Part shown: positions 22,358 through 33,801 of the stretch, piece by piece
Numbering within the stretch: position 1 is the stretch's first letter
Layout of the letters: each line of letters starts with the position of its first letter
DNA from: Metridium senile
Lineage: Eukaryota > Cnidaria > Anthozoa > Actiniaria > Metridiidae
DNA length: 64,000 bases
Reading direction: 5' to 3'
Assembly: GCA_949775045.1 (NCBI GenBank)
Contig: OX459109.1
Location: forward strand, 14,207,632 to 14,271,631
Translations under genes and position numbers: made by a program
The notes under the pieces: generated by a model
The model's input: only the letters and a program-made list of their open reading frames with translations
What the model was told of the DNA's origin: nothing
Database searches by the model: none

Positions 22358-25300
22358 ACATCATCATCATACTAACCTGTACATGTCCTTTAGCACCCAT
22401 TGTACCAGTTTCCAATAGACCTCTTTGATTACGTACACACCGGCTGACAAAAAAACAAGCATTGTCACTAATTAGAAGTCCCACTACCTTTTTGCTAGAC
22501 AATAATGGGCTACCTGTGTCCTTACCTACCACAGGGAGCCCAACAAACACCCTTGTTACCTGTCTATATATCTCCTTGCTTCAACATTGTCTAAAGCATT
22601 TACCACTAAGTCTTGAGACATAAAGAATTCATCATGGAACAGTGTCTTCTCAGTATCAGGGCACACTAGAAAATATACAATATAATCTATTATAAAATAT
22701 TTGATATAAATCGTGCACTCTGATTGGCTTGATTGATTTTAACTACTGAATATGTTATAAAAGAAATAGAAAACTCGGCAGTAGTGCGCTATCGTTATCG
22801 AGTTATAGAGCACTTGGGAATTTTAAGAGATTTGCTAGGTGTCATGCTTCTCCTAATGCTTCTCTCGTCTTCTTAAAATTCCTGTGTGCTCAATAACTTG
22901 ATAGAGCATGCTGCCTTGTTTATGACTGACTGCAGTAACAAGTTCATTTTACCTCTTTCTATTAATGGATTTATGTGTATATCTGAAAATATACAAATAG
23001 AACAAAATTTTACTGTGTATACTAGTATTGGTAGTTGTCTTTGGACTTGCACATCTGGTAATGTAAATCTACACAACTATGGCCTTGTGGGTACTTACCA
23101 GGATTGATTTGTTGTGCAGACTGGGCAGCTGTGGTGGATTTGGGTTTCTAAGAGAAAACCAGGAAATAAGATCATCATCTCCACCATTATTACCATCACG
23201 ATCATCATCAACTCCATCATTGGCATCACTGCATCTGTCAACACCACCACCACTATCACTGTCACTACCATCACCATCAAAATTAGTATCACCACAAGCC
23301 CATAGCGGGGGGTTGGGCCAGGGGGGCCAGGCTCCTCCCCTCCCCAAGATTTTTGCCCACTAAAGTTTTAGCTAAAAAATTCAAATATCAAAAAACCTCC
23401 AAGAATATGGTGTTTTATACCATAATGGCTGATGAAACAGCTTATATTTCAGGTAAAGAACAACTTGTAGTTGTATTTGTTGGGTGGAGGACGATAATTT
23501 CGCTGCATGAGCAGACGTTTTAGGGATGTAGAGATAACAACAGCAGATGAAATCATACAAGTAAACAAGGATGTCCTAGTCTCCATGAACCTCAACATCC
23601 AGCATGGAATCAATGGTGTGTTTGGTGGTACGATACAGATTTTGTATCCTGGGCCCTTCCAGATATATTTACCCTGCTATAGGCCTGCACCATCACCACC
23701 ATCATCACCATCGATCATCACTGCTATCACTGCCATCATTACTACTTACCTGTATGTGCTGCTGACGGAATAGAAACTGTCTGTTCAAGTTGGACTTCTC
23801 AATCAAATCATTGTCTGTAATTGTGAGCTGTCAATAAAAATACCATACAATGTAACTTTAGGTTGTCATTCATAGTTAATAGCTGTTTGAAAACACTACT
23901 TACAAGAGAATTCTCTCCAGTAGAAACCCCAAGTAGGGCGAAATTCTTTAAAAGTTCACATCCAATCGCACCACAGCCGACCTACACCACAATACAACAA
24001 TAAATAAAGAGTTATAATAAATAATAAATGGGGATATTATTTTTATTTTTTATGGCAATTTCTTTGATTTACTTTAAAAAAACTAAAAAATATTTTACTA
24101 GTTATACATAGACATAGACATTATTTATTTATTTGCATTTATTATTTACATTATATATTTTTATTTTAGTACTAAACAATTACAATTTTTTTTACAATTA
24201 TAATGGATATTATACGTAATACTATTTGTTAGTACAAGCTATCCGCAATATATAACTAGAATTGGTGGATCTAGAATAGGATACATAACTGCATTTCAAA
24301 AATAGATAGAACAGGTGAACCACAAAATTATGACCACCCCCAGTCATCTAGAAAAATACACCTGACCCCCCCTATGATCCCCCCCAACCCCCACATAAAT
24401 AATGACTGGTCCATTAGGTCGAGTACTAAAAACAGAAGAAAAACACAAGAAGAGTGAAGAAAGAAAGAGAGAAAACTGGGACAATGTTTTTATTCATGGT
24501 GCAGTACTTTGTCACACCTACCATAAATAAATTAAGATTGTTAAGCTTTTGTAAAACTATATCACCAACACAAATCCTTAAAGCATCATAACGATCTGAT
24601 CTAGAAAGAAAAGAGAATTAGTTAATAATGCAATTTATAATATCCTTCATAAAATGATTTAATTCTTACCTCGGCAAAAAGCTTGATATCTGCTCATCTT
24701 TCTGCTTATTTAGGATTTCAATAACGTCTAAATATAGCTGAGAAAAAGAAGGAAATACAGGACAATAAATTGTTTAAAACTTAACAACAATTTTCTCTGT
24801 CTATATTTAGCAATAATATATTATTATTTCATCAAATCAAGTCATACATTAGCTCATAGATGAGGAAGCTGTTCCCAGGGGAAAAGATGTAATTATTGCA
24901 GTAAAATGATATTACTTAATTTAAATTTATTCCTAAATTTATACTTGATTTTAAGGGCTGAAGCTCGAAACGTCAGTAAAGTTAAGTCAACATTTTTTAC
25001 GGTACCTATCATTCATATATATCAAACACGGATGATGCCTATACTAGTTTACTTGCTAGTTTTCATTCATTTCTATTATGTTTAGTATAAAGCTGTTTAC
25101 CCATACATACCCATTGTTGTAATGGATTAAACTTTGCTGTAAGAGCCTTCAATACCTCCTGGGCAGCAATACCTCCCATGGCAGCAGCTAGAGGAGCAAA
25201 ACATCCCTGGCTTACATAGGACAATGCTGTAATGATATCCTTGTTGACTTCCTGGAAATGAAAAAAATTACAGTATTCCCATTTTCAAAATCATCTTTTT

Positions 25301-28300
25301 CAAAAAACGTACAATAGACCGAATCGAAATATGGCGTACTCTAGATCTTATTGTTCTTGACTGTCTAGCCTTGTGTTCACGTTGGAAAACAATAGAGTTT
25401 TCACATGTATGCGAGGCTGGGCAGTCAAAAACAATTGTTATTCAAATTGCCCGCCATATTTCGATTTGGTGTATACTGAATACTGAATAGTGCATTGCAA
25501 GACCGAAATACATTTGTATCATATGTTTAAAGGAAACTATATAACAATTATTTATTTTATTCTTAGTGCATTCCATTCAACCATTCAAAACAATATATGA
25601 ACTAGTTATGGGAAGTGAATATCCCTGTATATTTACTTAAGTTTATATTTCAAATTAATATGACCTACAATGCCTATTGGAAATGCACTATTCAGTATTC
25701 AATGATTTTTGAAATAGCTGTATGTTTGAATGGTAAATAAGCCAAGTCTTCCTATATGGTGCACACAGATGCAATATGGATTGTAAAATATGAATTGTAC
25801 AATATGTACATAGCAAGCTCAAGGACAGGTTTTTTTGAAATAGGTTGTTGAATTTAGAGTTTTTGTCCTATTGCACACACATTTGCAATATGCACAAGAG
25901 ATAATATCATTACATAATACAATATGCAATGTATGACATAATAATAATAATAATAATTTATTAAGCATAATACAACGTCTCTATGCTTATGACATGACCA
26001 AGGATACTTACATCTCCATAGCAACAACTTGCTGCGATTTCAAGCATTTCATTTAGATCTTTGCCATTCCTGAAATTTAATTGCAGATATATATTAACCA
26101 ATTTTAAATTTAATTGATGGAGACAAAAAAATGCGAGTAGGAGAGAATCTGGAGAGATTCAGAGAAGAAAGATGGAAAAAAGAGAAAAAGAAAATATGGA
26201 AGATTAAAAAGGAAAATTTAGAAAATTATAATACATAATCTATTTAACAAACCTTACTTGGGGAAGACAACCATTCTTCTTCCAAAATAGATGTAAAGCA
26301 TGTATACCATCATGGAGTTGAGATGGGACCTTGAAACACAATGCCCACAATTTAACATACAAGTTACAATCCTGGAGTGGACTCCTTTTGTCCAAGTGGT
26401 AAGGGTGATTGGGGCTCCTTTTAGGGTTGAAAATATTCCCTGTGCATTATTTTTTTCTGTGCATACCTAGCTAGGTTTCTTTTCTGGTTCTCCCTTAAAA
26501 GTCTTTGACAGGCTTTGCCAGTTCTTCTTAATCTATGCATACCTTTTAGGGTACTTGCCTTTTAGGGTCACTTGCGAAATCTACCCCTATCAGCCATAAC
26601 CACTTGGACAAAGGGAGTACATACAATTTTTAGTCAAACTCACAAATGTTATTAAACGTTAATAAATTATGCACTGATTTTTGTGATTTTCATGAATCTC
26701 ATATTTATTTTAGCCCATATGTTACGCGGACCTGCCTAGATCAGCTCTCAAAGTCTCTCATATTTTTTTTTGTTATAACAAGAGAGATAACAACAAGAGC
26801 CAGCAGGGTAAATCAATTTCATAGATTTTTACAAGTTGTTGTTAAGCTTACATCAGTTTTCATAAAGTCTGCAATTACAATATCAGGTTTCTTAAGCTGT
26901 TCCTCCAAACTTTGCTGTTTAAAAAAAAAACACAGAAAATGATTCAAATTACTACACTACGTATACTACACAATGTTGCAAGTAAATTACAGGAATACTA
27001 TCTAATGGTACTTACAAAACCGTTTAAATAAATACAGAAAAATGTTTAAGGAAATACTATCTTACATACTTATACATTGTATATAAATTAGATTTCTAGT
27101 ATAACATTTTTATATCTTGTAATTAGTTCACAAATGTATACATTGTAAAGTGCTATTGAGCAATTACCAGTTGGAAATCGCGTTATATAAATAAATAAAG
27201 TTATTATAATATTATTATTATCTAAATTGGTACTTACAAAACTTAGGTGGGTTGAGCCTGGTCGTACTTGGCAAGCAGTTCCTCCGTACATATATGGTGT
27301 AAATTTACTATCACTGGTATCACATATAGTGAATGAATAAGGTGACAACACTGAATAAGAATAGAAAGAACAACATTTTAGTATATTAATTATGCAGAAA
27401 AGGTAACACTTGAATCAAACATTTGTACTATATCAGGAATTATAAAATGTTTGGTATCTAACGCACGCTCTGATTGGTTGATGGCCATGTCTATATGAGA
27501 GAACAGAGAATGAAAATGACGGTAGAAAAGTTTTCTCTGCATTTGTTTTTGCGAAAAAATTTCATAAAAGAAATATAAAACGGCCGCTTGTGTCTATGTA
27601 CTGTGATATAAACACGCGCGCCGTTTTATATTTCTTAACCAAAATAATTTATTTTTACCTTCACCAACAATTTGCGTTGATTCATTTAGTGTTTCCATGC
27701 CAACAAGTTCACTGAAGACAACCTTATCTCCTTTCTCAAGTCCATGATATGTGTTACTCAAGGTTGTTACTACACCAGGATTGGACTAAAACACACACAC
27801 AGTTAATATTTCATTGGGTATAATTAGTACATAGCATTTACATATCACTGATAATGCAGGGGGATATAGGGGATTGTGGGTTTTGATGAATATTTTTTGC
27901 AGTGTTGTGGTGAAAAAATAAAAATAAATAAATCACTTTTTTAACGTCTCAATTCTTCTAGACTGGACATGTGTGCCAATCTAATGGGGGAGACTCAGAC
28001 ACACACTCACTACCTCTACTTTAATTATTTTCCACACAACTCGGCTCACATGTTCTTTTTTGCTGTGATCAATGTGCAGTGTTTGCTTTTACAAAGCTCA
28101 GTGCGGTGTGTGCCAGTGAATTTTAAAGCTGTGGTGTTCGTAGTGTTTGGTGAGAGATATTGTGATGCAGTGTTGTTGATTTTTTTGCAGTGTTGAGGAT
28201 ATAATTGCACAAATGTAAATACCTTGGTTATATTTTCTACAAAGAAGGTCTTAGGTTCTTCCGTCCATGTATCAAGGACTTCAAAATCAGGGCCAAAATC

Positions 28301-31059
28301 ACAGAACAAATATGCAAAGACACCAAACACATTGGTGCTTATGAACTTTGAAAAGAAAATAAAAATACAAAATTTGGCTGTTATTATTAGTTAACATAAA
28401 TATAATTATGCAAATGTTTTTGAATAATGGATTCAAGTCACAGCTCTTGGGCAGAAATAAAAACTTGGCCTGAAAGCCTCAACTTCAATCCATTGTTCAA
28501 AACCAGATACATATATAACTGCAAGTTAATGAATGTACAAGCACATGGATAAATGAGAGTATGAGAAATTGAATGAATGAATGATTGAATTATAAATGAA
28601 TTACTGAATGGATGAACAAATAAATGAATGGATGGAAGAATGGATGTATGAATGAATGAACAAATGAATAAATTATAAACAAATTACTGAATGAATGAGC
28701 AAATAAATGAATGGATGAATGGATGAATGGGTGGATGGATGAATGAATTGTAAACAAATTATTCAATGAATGAACAAATAAAAGGAATGAATGAATGAAT
28801 GAACAAACAAATGAATAATTTAATGAATGAATGTATGTATTGAATGAATGAATGAATGAATAATAAATAAATAAATAATATTTGTTAGAAAGAAATACTT
28901 CACTCAGGCAATACCTGGATGGGAGGATCCTGAGACCTGCAAAACTCGTCCACCTTGATTTGCAAACTGAGTTGAGAATCAGTAAGAATAACACACTGCA
29001 GAATAACAAGGAGTTACTTAATATATTCAATTGATCATCATATTTATAATTATTAACATATTACAAACATATCTACATAGAACTCTATGTGATGGGCTCC
29101 CTGTCTTACAGGCCAAGTCTCCCTTGGTCAGAAAACTGACACAGGGATCCCGAATTGGGTTCAGTTACCTGATAGTCTTTTAGGAAGTTCAGGTTATTCT
29201 CATCTATGGCTTTAGTATCTGTTTTGATAGCTACATATGGATTTAGCTCTGTTATATTACCAGATGATGCAATAGCTCTGAAATAAGATATAATATGGTA
29301 TAATACCTATAATACACTGGGTAAGACTGTCGAAAATCTTATATGTATTGAGTGAATAAGTAAATGAATCAATAAATGAATAAATCTTACAATCAATGAA
29401 TGCATAAATTAATTATGTATAGATGGATGAATACATGAATGAATGAACGAATGAATGTCTGAATGAATAGATGGATGGATAAATGATTGAATGAATGAAT
29501 AAATGTCTGAATGAATGGATAGATGGATGGATGGATGGATGGATGGATGGATGGATGAATGAATGAATGAATGAATGAATGAATGAATGAATGAATGAAT
29601 GAATGAAGAATGAATGAATGTCTGAATGAATGAATGAATGGATGGATGGATAAATGAAAGAATGAATGAACAAAAGAATGAAAGAATGAATGAATGAATG
29701 AATGACTGATTGAATGATTGATTGAATGAATGGATGAAAAGATTTGTACCTGTTCTTCTTCTGCACCACATCTTTCTCATGAAGAAAGAAATTTGATCCA
29801 AGATCCAAGTAGTCCACAGTCTTTGTATCATGAAGAGTTATAGCCTGCAAACAGAAACAATATTAATTTGCTTTACTGAGCCAAGATGCAACTGTATGTT
29901 CATTAGGTAGCATGATTACCAGTAGTAAGTTAGTAAGTAAGTAAGTAAGTAAGTAAGTAGGTAAGTAAGTAAGTAAGTTAGTAAGTAAGTAAGTAAGTTA
30001 GTTAGTAAGTAAGTAAGTAAGTAAGCAAACCTTCACACCAGCAAGCACCACATTCTTTGCTGAAAATAAAAAATTACATATTAATTATCATCAAAATTAT
30101 TGTCACTGATCATCATCTTCATCACTACTACCGCCGCCATCATCATCATCATCACTACTACCGCCGCCATCATCATCATCATCACTACTACCGCCGCCAT
30201 CATCATCATCATCACTACTACTGCCGCCATCATCATCATCACTACTACTGCCGCCATCATCATCACTACTACTGCCACCATCATCATCATCATCACTACT
30301 ACTGCCGCCATCATCATCATCATCACTACTATCATCATTATCATCACCATCATCAGCAACATAATCATCATTATCGCTATCATTGCACCATAATGATCAT
30401 CATCAGAAATCCACAATCTTATGTATGTAAACTATTATGAGATGACTATTATAAGTACCTATTTCAACCCCTATTCCACCCAGACCACTAAGAAACACAC
30501 AAGACTTATTGATCTTGTGCATGGCATGGTCACCAAGCATGTATCTCTGTCGGCTTAAACACAAAGAAGACAAAACAAAATGAGAAAATCACAAACTTGG
30601 TAACATGTACAAAAAGGTTTGATATGTGCAAGGAGGTGAGGTAGATGAATGGATGGGAAAATGGATAAATTTCTAAAAGCATAATGGGAATGGAAATGGG
30701 AATCACAGTGTCAAGTCTTATAATTATAATTGGAAGAGAAACTGAGAGAATAGTTCTTTTCACAGTCACGTTAGTGACCATGAATAATAGTTCCAAGTTG
30801 AGGTTGGCATTGTTGCGCATAGCGAAACTATAATTTATCATGCCCAACAACGCAAACCTTGACTTGGAAATATCATTCGTGTTCACTGAACGGAACTGTG
30901 AAAGGACTAGCTATTCTTCAGTGAAAACAGAATGAATAAATGAAACATGGAATGAGACAAATGTTTTCCTAATTCTAACCCACTGATTCTATGGATGTTA
31001 ACAAAGAAAACGTGTACATACCTGTACAGAGAATCATCTATTGAATCCACTGCTTCCAT
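15010..31059 (-). CDS. UBA6: Ubiquitin-like modifier-activating enzyme 6 (E1)
   Basis: There are 35 exons with consistent phases, 1006 residues. High to low: 31022-31059, 30459-30553, 30031-30059, 29750-29844, 29169-29277, 28915-28995, 28223-28345, 27659-27785, 27238-27350, 26852-26914, 26253-26329, 26012-26069, 25111-25251, 24670-24737, 24522-24600, 23904-23981, 23750-23827, 23099-23147, 22560-22665, 22377-22443, 22025-22063, 21691-21780, 21110-21190, 20899-21027, 20759-20810, 20126-20189, 19417-19486, 18989-19060, 18542-18656, 17472-17548, 17067-17180, 16755-16882, 15997-16084, 15607-15701, 15010-15142. Inactive adenylation half GLGGIG (36-41), ATP site VGCGAIG (433-439), catalytic Cys582 in [23 protein letters not shown], then the ubiquitin-fold domain ending [11 protein letters not shown]. 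The MYSIE and PPVRY stretches and the DLTVSFA C-terminus fit UBA6 better than UBA1. UBA6 adenylates ubiquitin and passes it to E2s such as USE1. About ten residues of the human protein are not found between exons 18 and 19. Confidence 0.95.
15771..15968 (-). pseudogene. LINE reverse-transcriptase fragment
   Basis: A 65-codon open stretch on the minus strand reads [18 protein letters not shown] followed by [16 protein letters not shown]. This is the conserved C-terminal reverse-transcriptase motif (SRLDYCN...YG.P...L.RLQ.VQNAAARL) of non-LTR retrotransposons. Nothing of the rest of the element was seen on either side, so this is a truncated remnant in UBA6 intron 33. Confidence 0.8.
16175..16405. 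repeat. Dispersed repeat, uninterrupted inverted copy
   Basis: Reverse-complement relative of 10737-11295. It reads through TTTATTTATAATATACTGAA with no insert, so it serves as the empty site for the element at 10843-11144. Confidence 0.75.
16440..16740. repeat. ATC/TTATCA-rich microsatellite
   Basis: Imperfect ATC trinucleotides with CATTATCATCATC blocks in UBA6 intron 32. It is one of several ATC/GAT arrays in the window, all intronic or intergenic. Confidence 0.8.
16920..17060 (-). mobile_element. SINE body fragment next to a UBA6 donor site
   Basis: It contains TTAACGTCTCAATCTTCTAG and GGGAGACTCACTCACTACC. It is shared with 27905-28060 and, inverted, with the GGTAGTGAGTGTGAGTG body at 9945-10230. 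It ends about 6 bp from the splice donor of UBA6 exon 31. Confidence 0.6.
17579..17742. mobile_element. Small fold-back element with GGGGGTAGCTATTG core
   Basis: The left end ATTCTCTACTTTCACAATA and the right end TATGTGAAAGTTGAGAAT are inverted. Inner GGGGGTAG and CTACCCCCC and TTCAAATC-type arms also pair. Another right-end half (CCACCCCCAGAAAACAGAAG) lies at about 18008-18055. A core-only relative is at about 13245-13312. Confidence 0.65.
17745..17990 (+). mobile_element. tRNA-derived SINE
   Basis: The head has an A-box-like TGGCACAGTTGGTTAGTGC and a B box GAGTTCAATTCCC. It is followed by AAATACCCGTAAAACGGAGC and a GCGCACTGTCCGCTCTCTGG body. It is not a functional tRNA gene: no convincing acceptor stem closes the cloverleaf. 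Confidence 0.65.
18168..18465. repeat. CAAA/CAAG tetranucleotide array
   Basis: Nearly 300 bp of CAAACAAACAAG-type repeats in UBA6 intron 29. The long open frames on the minus strand (FVCLFVCL) are an artefact of the four-base period. Confidence 0.95.
19505..19720. mobile_element. CTGATTGG-family element, second copy
   Basis: It contains ATATTTGATATAAACCGCAC, CTCTGATTGGCTGAG, AATGCTTCTCTTGTCTTCTT and CTCCATAGAGCACGCT. It is close to the copy at 22688-22965. It starts about 20 bp upstream of the acceptor of UBA6 exon 27 as transcribed. Confidence 0.65.
19745..19874. mobile_element. Inverted-repeat element with TTACTGCGGTT ends, copy 2
   Basis: The ends TATTACTGCGGTT and AACCACAGTAAG are inverted; GAACTCAGACATTTCA and TGTCTGAGCTCGCAGAAAGT match the copy at 13320-13514. 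The interior is shorter. Confidence 0.7.
19955..20166. repeat. 106-bp tandem duplication spanning UBA6 exon 26 donor
   Basis: Two head-to-tail 106-bp copies, 19955-20060 and 20061-20166, with a single visible mismatch (AAATACC against AAATATC). Each copy contains the 3' part of exon 26 and its donor. The copy at 20061-20166 belongs to the intact exon; the other is a stranded partial exon without an acceptor. Confidence 0.9.
20560..20755. repeat. GAAT/GGAT tetranucleotide array
   Basis: GAATGAATGGATGGATGAA repeats end a few bases before the donor of UBA6 exon 25 (20758/20759). Minus-strand open frames of the HSFIHPSI kind are repeat artefacts. Confidence 0.9.
21230..21610. repeat. ATC-rich degenerate microsatellite
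   Basis: Imperfect CATCATTATCACC repeats between UBA6 exons 22 and 23. Short open frames on both strands are compositional. Confidence 0.75.
21815..21985 (+). repeat. Possible SINE-like dispersed element
   Basis: It has a block GTTGTGCTCTTCAAAAAGAG followed by GGCCCACTGTCAATTGGCG and CCTGCCTTCGTATGAAGG, with an AAT/AAAC-rich tail. No other copy is seen in the window, so the class is a guess. Confidence 0.3.
22095..22370. repeat. ATC microsatellite abutting UBA6 exon 20 donor
   Basis: It includes a pure ATC tract of about 70 bp (around 22285-22356) ending roughly 20 bp from the donor of exon 20. Confidence 0.9.
22688..22965. mobile_element. CTGATTGG-family element, third copy
   Basis: TATTTGATATAAATCGTGCA, CTCTGATTGGCTTGATT, AATGCTTCTCTCGTCTTCTT and TTGATAGAGCATGCTGCC match 19505-19720 and 11935-12180. 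It fills the intron where a short UBA6 exon might be missing. Confidence 0.65.
24955..25078 (+). repeat. GCTCGAAACGTCAGTAAAG element, half copy
   Basis: It shares GCTCGAAACGTCAGTAAAG, TTAAGTCAACATTTTTTACG and TATACTAGTTTACT with the right half of the element at 42470-43015. Only one arm is present. Confidence 0.7.
25315..25475. mobile_element. Inverted-repeat element with CGAAATATGGCG ends
   Basis: AATCGAAATATGGCG pairs with CGCCATATTTCGATT. The interior GACTGTCTAGCC and GGCTGGGCAGTC also pair, so it folds over most of its length. It lies in UBA6 intron 12. A related sequence is near 39950-40070. Confidence 0.7.
26381..26618. mobile_element. Inverted-repeat element with ACTCCTTTTGTCCAAGTGG ends
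   Basis: ACTCCTTTTGTCCAAGTGGT pairs with ACCACTTGGACAAAGGGAGT. AGGGTT and CTAGGT-type inner motifs do not extend the stem. It lies in UBA6 intron 10 and is non-coding. Confidence 0.8.
27436..27640. mobile_element. CTGATTGG-family related element with a hairpin
   Basis: GGTATCTAACGCACGCTCTG and ATTGGTTGATGG resemble the CTGATTGG family. AAGAAATATAAAACGGC and GCCGTTTTATATTTCTT then form a hairpin (27565-27636). Confidence 0.5.
27905..28060 (-). mobile_element. SINE body, inverted copy
   Basis: TTTTTTAACGTCTCAATTCT, AGACTCAGACACACACTCAC, TACCTCTACTTTAATTATT and ACACAACTCGGCTCACATG match the body of 9945-10230 in reverse. Confidence 0.6.
28560..28890. repeat. GAAT/AAAT tetranucleotide array
   Basis: Imperfect GAATGAATGAACAAATAAAT repeats between UBA6 exons 6 and 7. 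The minus-strand open frame rich in HSF is an artefact. Confidence 0.9.
29340..29735. repeat. GAAT/GGAT tetranucleotide array
   Basis: A long GAAT run with GGAT blocks between UBA6 exons 4 and 5, ending about 15 bp from the donor of exon 4. Two overlapping 140-residue minus-strand frames are artefacts of the four-base period. Confidence 0.92.
29925..30350. repeat. GTAA array and ACTACTACCGCCGCC minisatellite flanking exon 3
   Basis: 29925-30024 is a GTAA tetranucleotide array. 30110-30350 is a minisatellite of about 24-30 bp whose unit is CATCATCATCATCACTACTA followed by CCGCCGC or TGCCGCC. They flank the 29-nt UBA6 exon 3 on both sides. Confidence 0.9.
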
Positions 31060-31548
31060 TGTTGGTCTAAAATAAATAAAATTAACTTAATTTTATAGAT
31101 TACATGTAAACTGGAAATGCTTTGCAAAATATTCTGATCTTGTCTAATAATATTTTAGTAAGAGGAAGAAAAGGTGACACCCCAGGCTATTAGAAACTCA
31201 TCTCCCAAAGTAAACAGTAAGTTCAAATGGGAGCCATTTTCGTTCAAATAGAAAATATCGAAACTGTGCAGCGAAAAATGAGAAAAACAGTTGTGAAAAC
31301 ATAAAAATTATACACATTATTTAGCACCAAATAATCATCTTTTTGTTCATTGCAAGACGTAAGATATTACCTTACTTTATAGATATGTGAATACGATAAT
31401 TCTTACCAGTTATAAATACCTCATAAAGGTACAAACACGAAAGTAAACAGGTCTTTGAATTTCAATGGTTTTCTGCACGTACAGCTGCCATTTTGAGCCT
31501 AGTGACAACTACTAGTGCCCATGCCTTGCCCATACAAGCTCGTCCAAC
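31060..31548. promoter_or_regulatory. Shared divergent promoter region of UBA6 and GFER
   Basis: 489 bp separate the two start codons, and both 5' UTRs must start here or nearby. No TATA box is evident. GFER has a good ATG context (AACATGGCG). Sharing of regulation is inferred from spacing only. Confidence 0.5.
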
Positions 31549-33127
31549 ATGGCGGAAGATCAGGGCATTCCACTTTTACACGGCAAAAAACCTTGTAGAA
31601 CTTGTACGGATTTTAAAACCTGGGCGAAATTGCAGGGTAAAGGGAAAGATAACGAGGTAAATATTTATAGGATTTTTTTTGATGCGCTGATCGACCTTGG
31701 TTTGTTTTTTATTTGTAAACAGATTTTGGTGGATGTTTGATGGTCTCGATCGATCTACAAAAATAATCTATATTGTATTTATATTTTTAAATCATGTGTT
31801 ATAGTTGAAGAAAATATAATATTCTAAGTTTAATATTTTTTCTTGTCGAAATTCAAGACTTGTTTTGAGATGATGAAATTGGTGATGATGATTACATATA
31901 ATGTCAATCAATCATTTCACACGAGAAGAATCCTAGGATTTTTTGATGATATTGATTCTAATCATGATGAAAAACAATCCTAAAGTTTTCATCGTAATGA
32001 TGTATTAATATTATTATTGCTGTAGCAATCTTTCAATCAAAAATCAACATCATAATGATAAATATTTATATAATTTTAATATGAGAGTGATTTCGCTCGA
32101 TCACTACCATTTTTCGCTATCATTTAATATCAGAGTGACTTCACCACCCTTTGTAGCCAACATGTAATCATTTTAAAACATCCACAATCAATATTTTTAA
32201 AATAAATTTTTATCTCTAATTTTTATTTGGATATTAGGGCATATATGATATTTTTCTCATGTATCTGTATTTCACTTATACACTGAATGCATTTCAATTC
32301 ATTTTATTTTGATATATTTATTAATGGATTTGACACTATAATCACCTCTGATTTTTCTATTGGGTGATACCAGACAAACCAAAAGAGACCATTAACAGAA
32401 AGCCAAGACAATACAATACCAGAAAATGCCAGGACAGACTGTCCATTAGACAGAGAAGAGGTTGGTCGGTCGACATGGGGTTTCCTGCACACTATGGCTG
32501 CATATTATCCTGAATACCCAACAAGTACACAACAAGATGACATGAAAAAATTTATGGAATTATTCTCAAAGTTTTATCCTTGTGGAGATTGTGCTACACA
32601 TCTGAGAGGAAGGTACCAAACTGCAAATATGTGACAAGCAAATTCAAAGTGTCTATATGTTGTGGACTTACCCGGACTGACTAGGTTGCCTTATATTATA
32701 ACACAATAATAGTGCCATTGCAATGGTACTTTAAGACTGATATCACATGTATTTCTCATCATCATCACCATCATTATCATCATCATCATTATCATCACCA
32801 TTATTATCATCATCATTTAAATAATTGATTAAAATACCAATAGTTTTTTTATAATTTCAAATTACCAACACTATGATATTTCAAAATTATATGCATGTGA
32901 TATAAATCTACTGAGTAAATAGTTATTCTAAAAAATTTAAAACCTGGTTGTGCTTTCTTGACAGATTAAAAGAAAGACCTCCAGAAACGTCAAATCAACA
33001 TGTTTTATCTCAGTGGCTATGTAAAATACATAACGATGTCAACCGATACATTGGAAAAGAGGAGTTTGACTGTTCAAAAGTTGATGAAAGATGGTTACAT
33101 GGATGGAAAGATGGTTCTTGCGACTAG
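31549..33127 (+). CDS. GFER: FAD-linked sulfhydryl oxidase ALR (Erv1/GFER)
   Basis: Exons 31549-31656, 32374-32612 and 32965-33127 encode 169 residues. The N-terminal KPCRTC (Cys16/Cys19) is the shuttle pair of long ALR. The Erv/ALR domain starts near Thr57 with [15 protein letters not shown], carries the active-site pair Cys106/Cys109 in FYPCGDC beside the flavin, then HNDVNR and [10 protein letters not shown], and ends DGSCD, as in human ALR. The enzyme reoxidises Mia40/CHCHD4 in the mitochondrial intermembrane space and passes electrons to cytochrome c. The CxxC spacing is normal, though CGDC replaces the usual CEEC. It is divergent from UBA6. All introns are GT-AG. Confidence 0.95.
32750..32820. 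repeat. Short ATC microsatellite in GFER intron 2
   Basis: CATCATCACCATCATTATC repeats, about 70 bp; nothing else is notable in this intron. Confidence 0.8.
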
Positions 33128-33801
33128 CATACTCTGAGACTACTTCTAATCTCAATAGTAGAGCTTTTCCCTTGTATTGAACTGAAGAGAAAAACTCTAG
33201 GAATGAGATAAAATGTTAAATTTGTTGATATTCAATATCTGACATCTGGCACGGATCCGGGTAGGATGAGAATTCTGGCCATTACCACTTTGATATCAAA
33301 CAAGAAAGCAAGAAATTGGCGGCACAAAAGGGGGCGACCAGTCACCCAAATCATGCACCTCCTTTGCATGCATGTATGGTGCAAAATGAACATTTTTTTA
33401 TATTTATCCTGTAAAAAGAAAGATGGAAAATGAGAATGAAAGAAATGTGGAAAAATGAGAAATGAGCAATAATAATTGAAGAGCTATTAAATCAAGTAAT
33501 ATAAAATTCTGAATTTGCATTGATGTTGAATAATTAAAAATTTTAAATTCTCAAAAAATATTCACCTTTCACTTTTCAAGCAGTTTATTTAAAATCAGTT
33601 GTATTTTAAAAATATATATTTGGGCTTCTTGTGGTGAGGGCTTTTATTAAAAGATTGAACTTTTAAAAGTTTACGAGAAACGTATTTCTTTTTTATCTCT
33701 TGTTTGTTTGTTTCGTTATTTTTCTTTGGCCAGTCGGAGCCTGGGCGCTAAAGTACAATTGCGTGACATAGATATGTGACAGCAACGCGTGACACGACAA
33801 C
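33128..33801. other. Intergenic region GFER-METTL18
   Basis: AT-rich; the GFER 3' UTR and METTL18 5' region. No gene or repeat was recognised. Confidence 0.5.

Noticed and set aside
23079..23363. 94-residue plus-strand frame over UBA6 exon 18
   Set aside because: Antisense to the exon and then through ACC/ATC repeats; no coding signature.
29409..29850. 140-145 residue HSFIHSFI proteins on the minus strand
   Set aside because: Products of a GAAT/GGAT array. Only 29750-29844 inside is coding, as UBA6 exon 4 in its own frame.
15010..31059. UBA1 as the identity of the E1 gene
   Set aside because: The [23 protein letters not shown] and PPVRY C-terminal segments match UBA6 better than UBA1.
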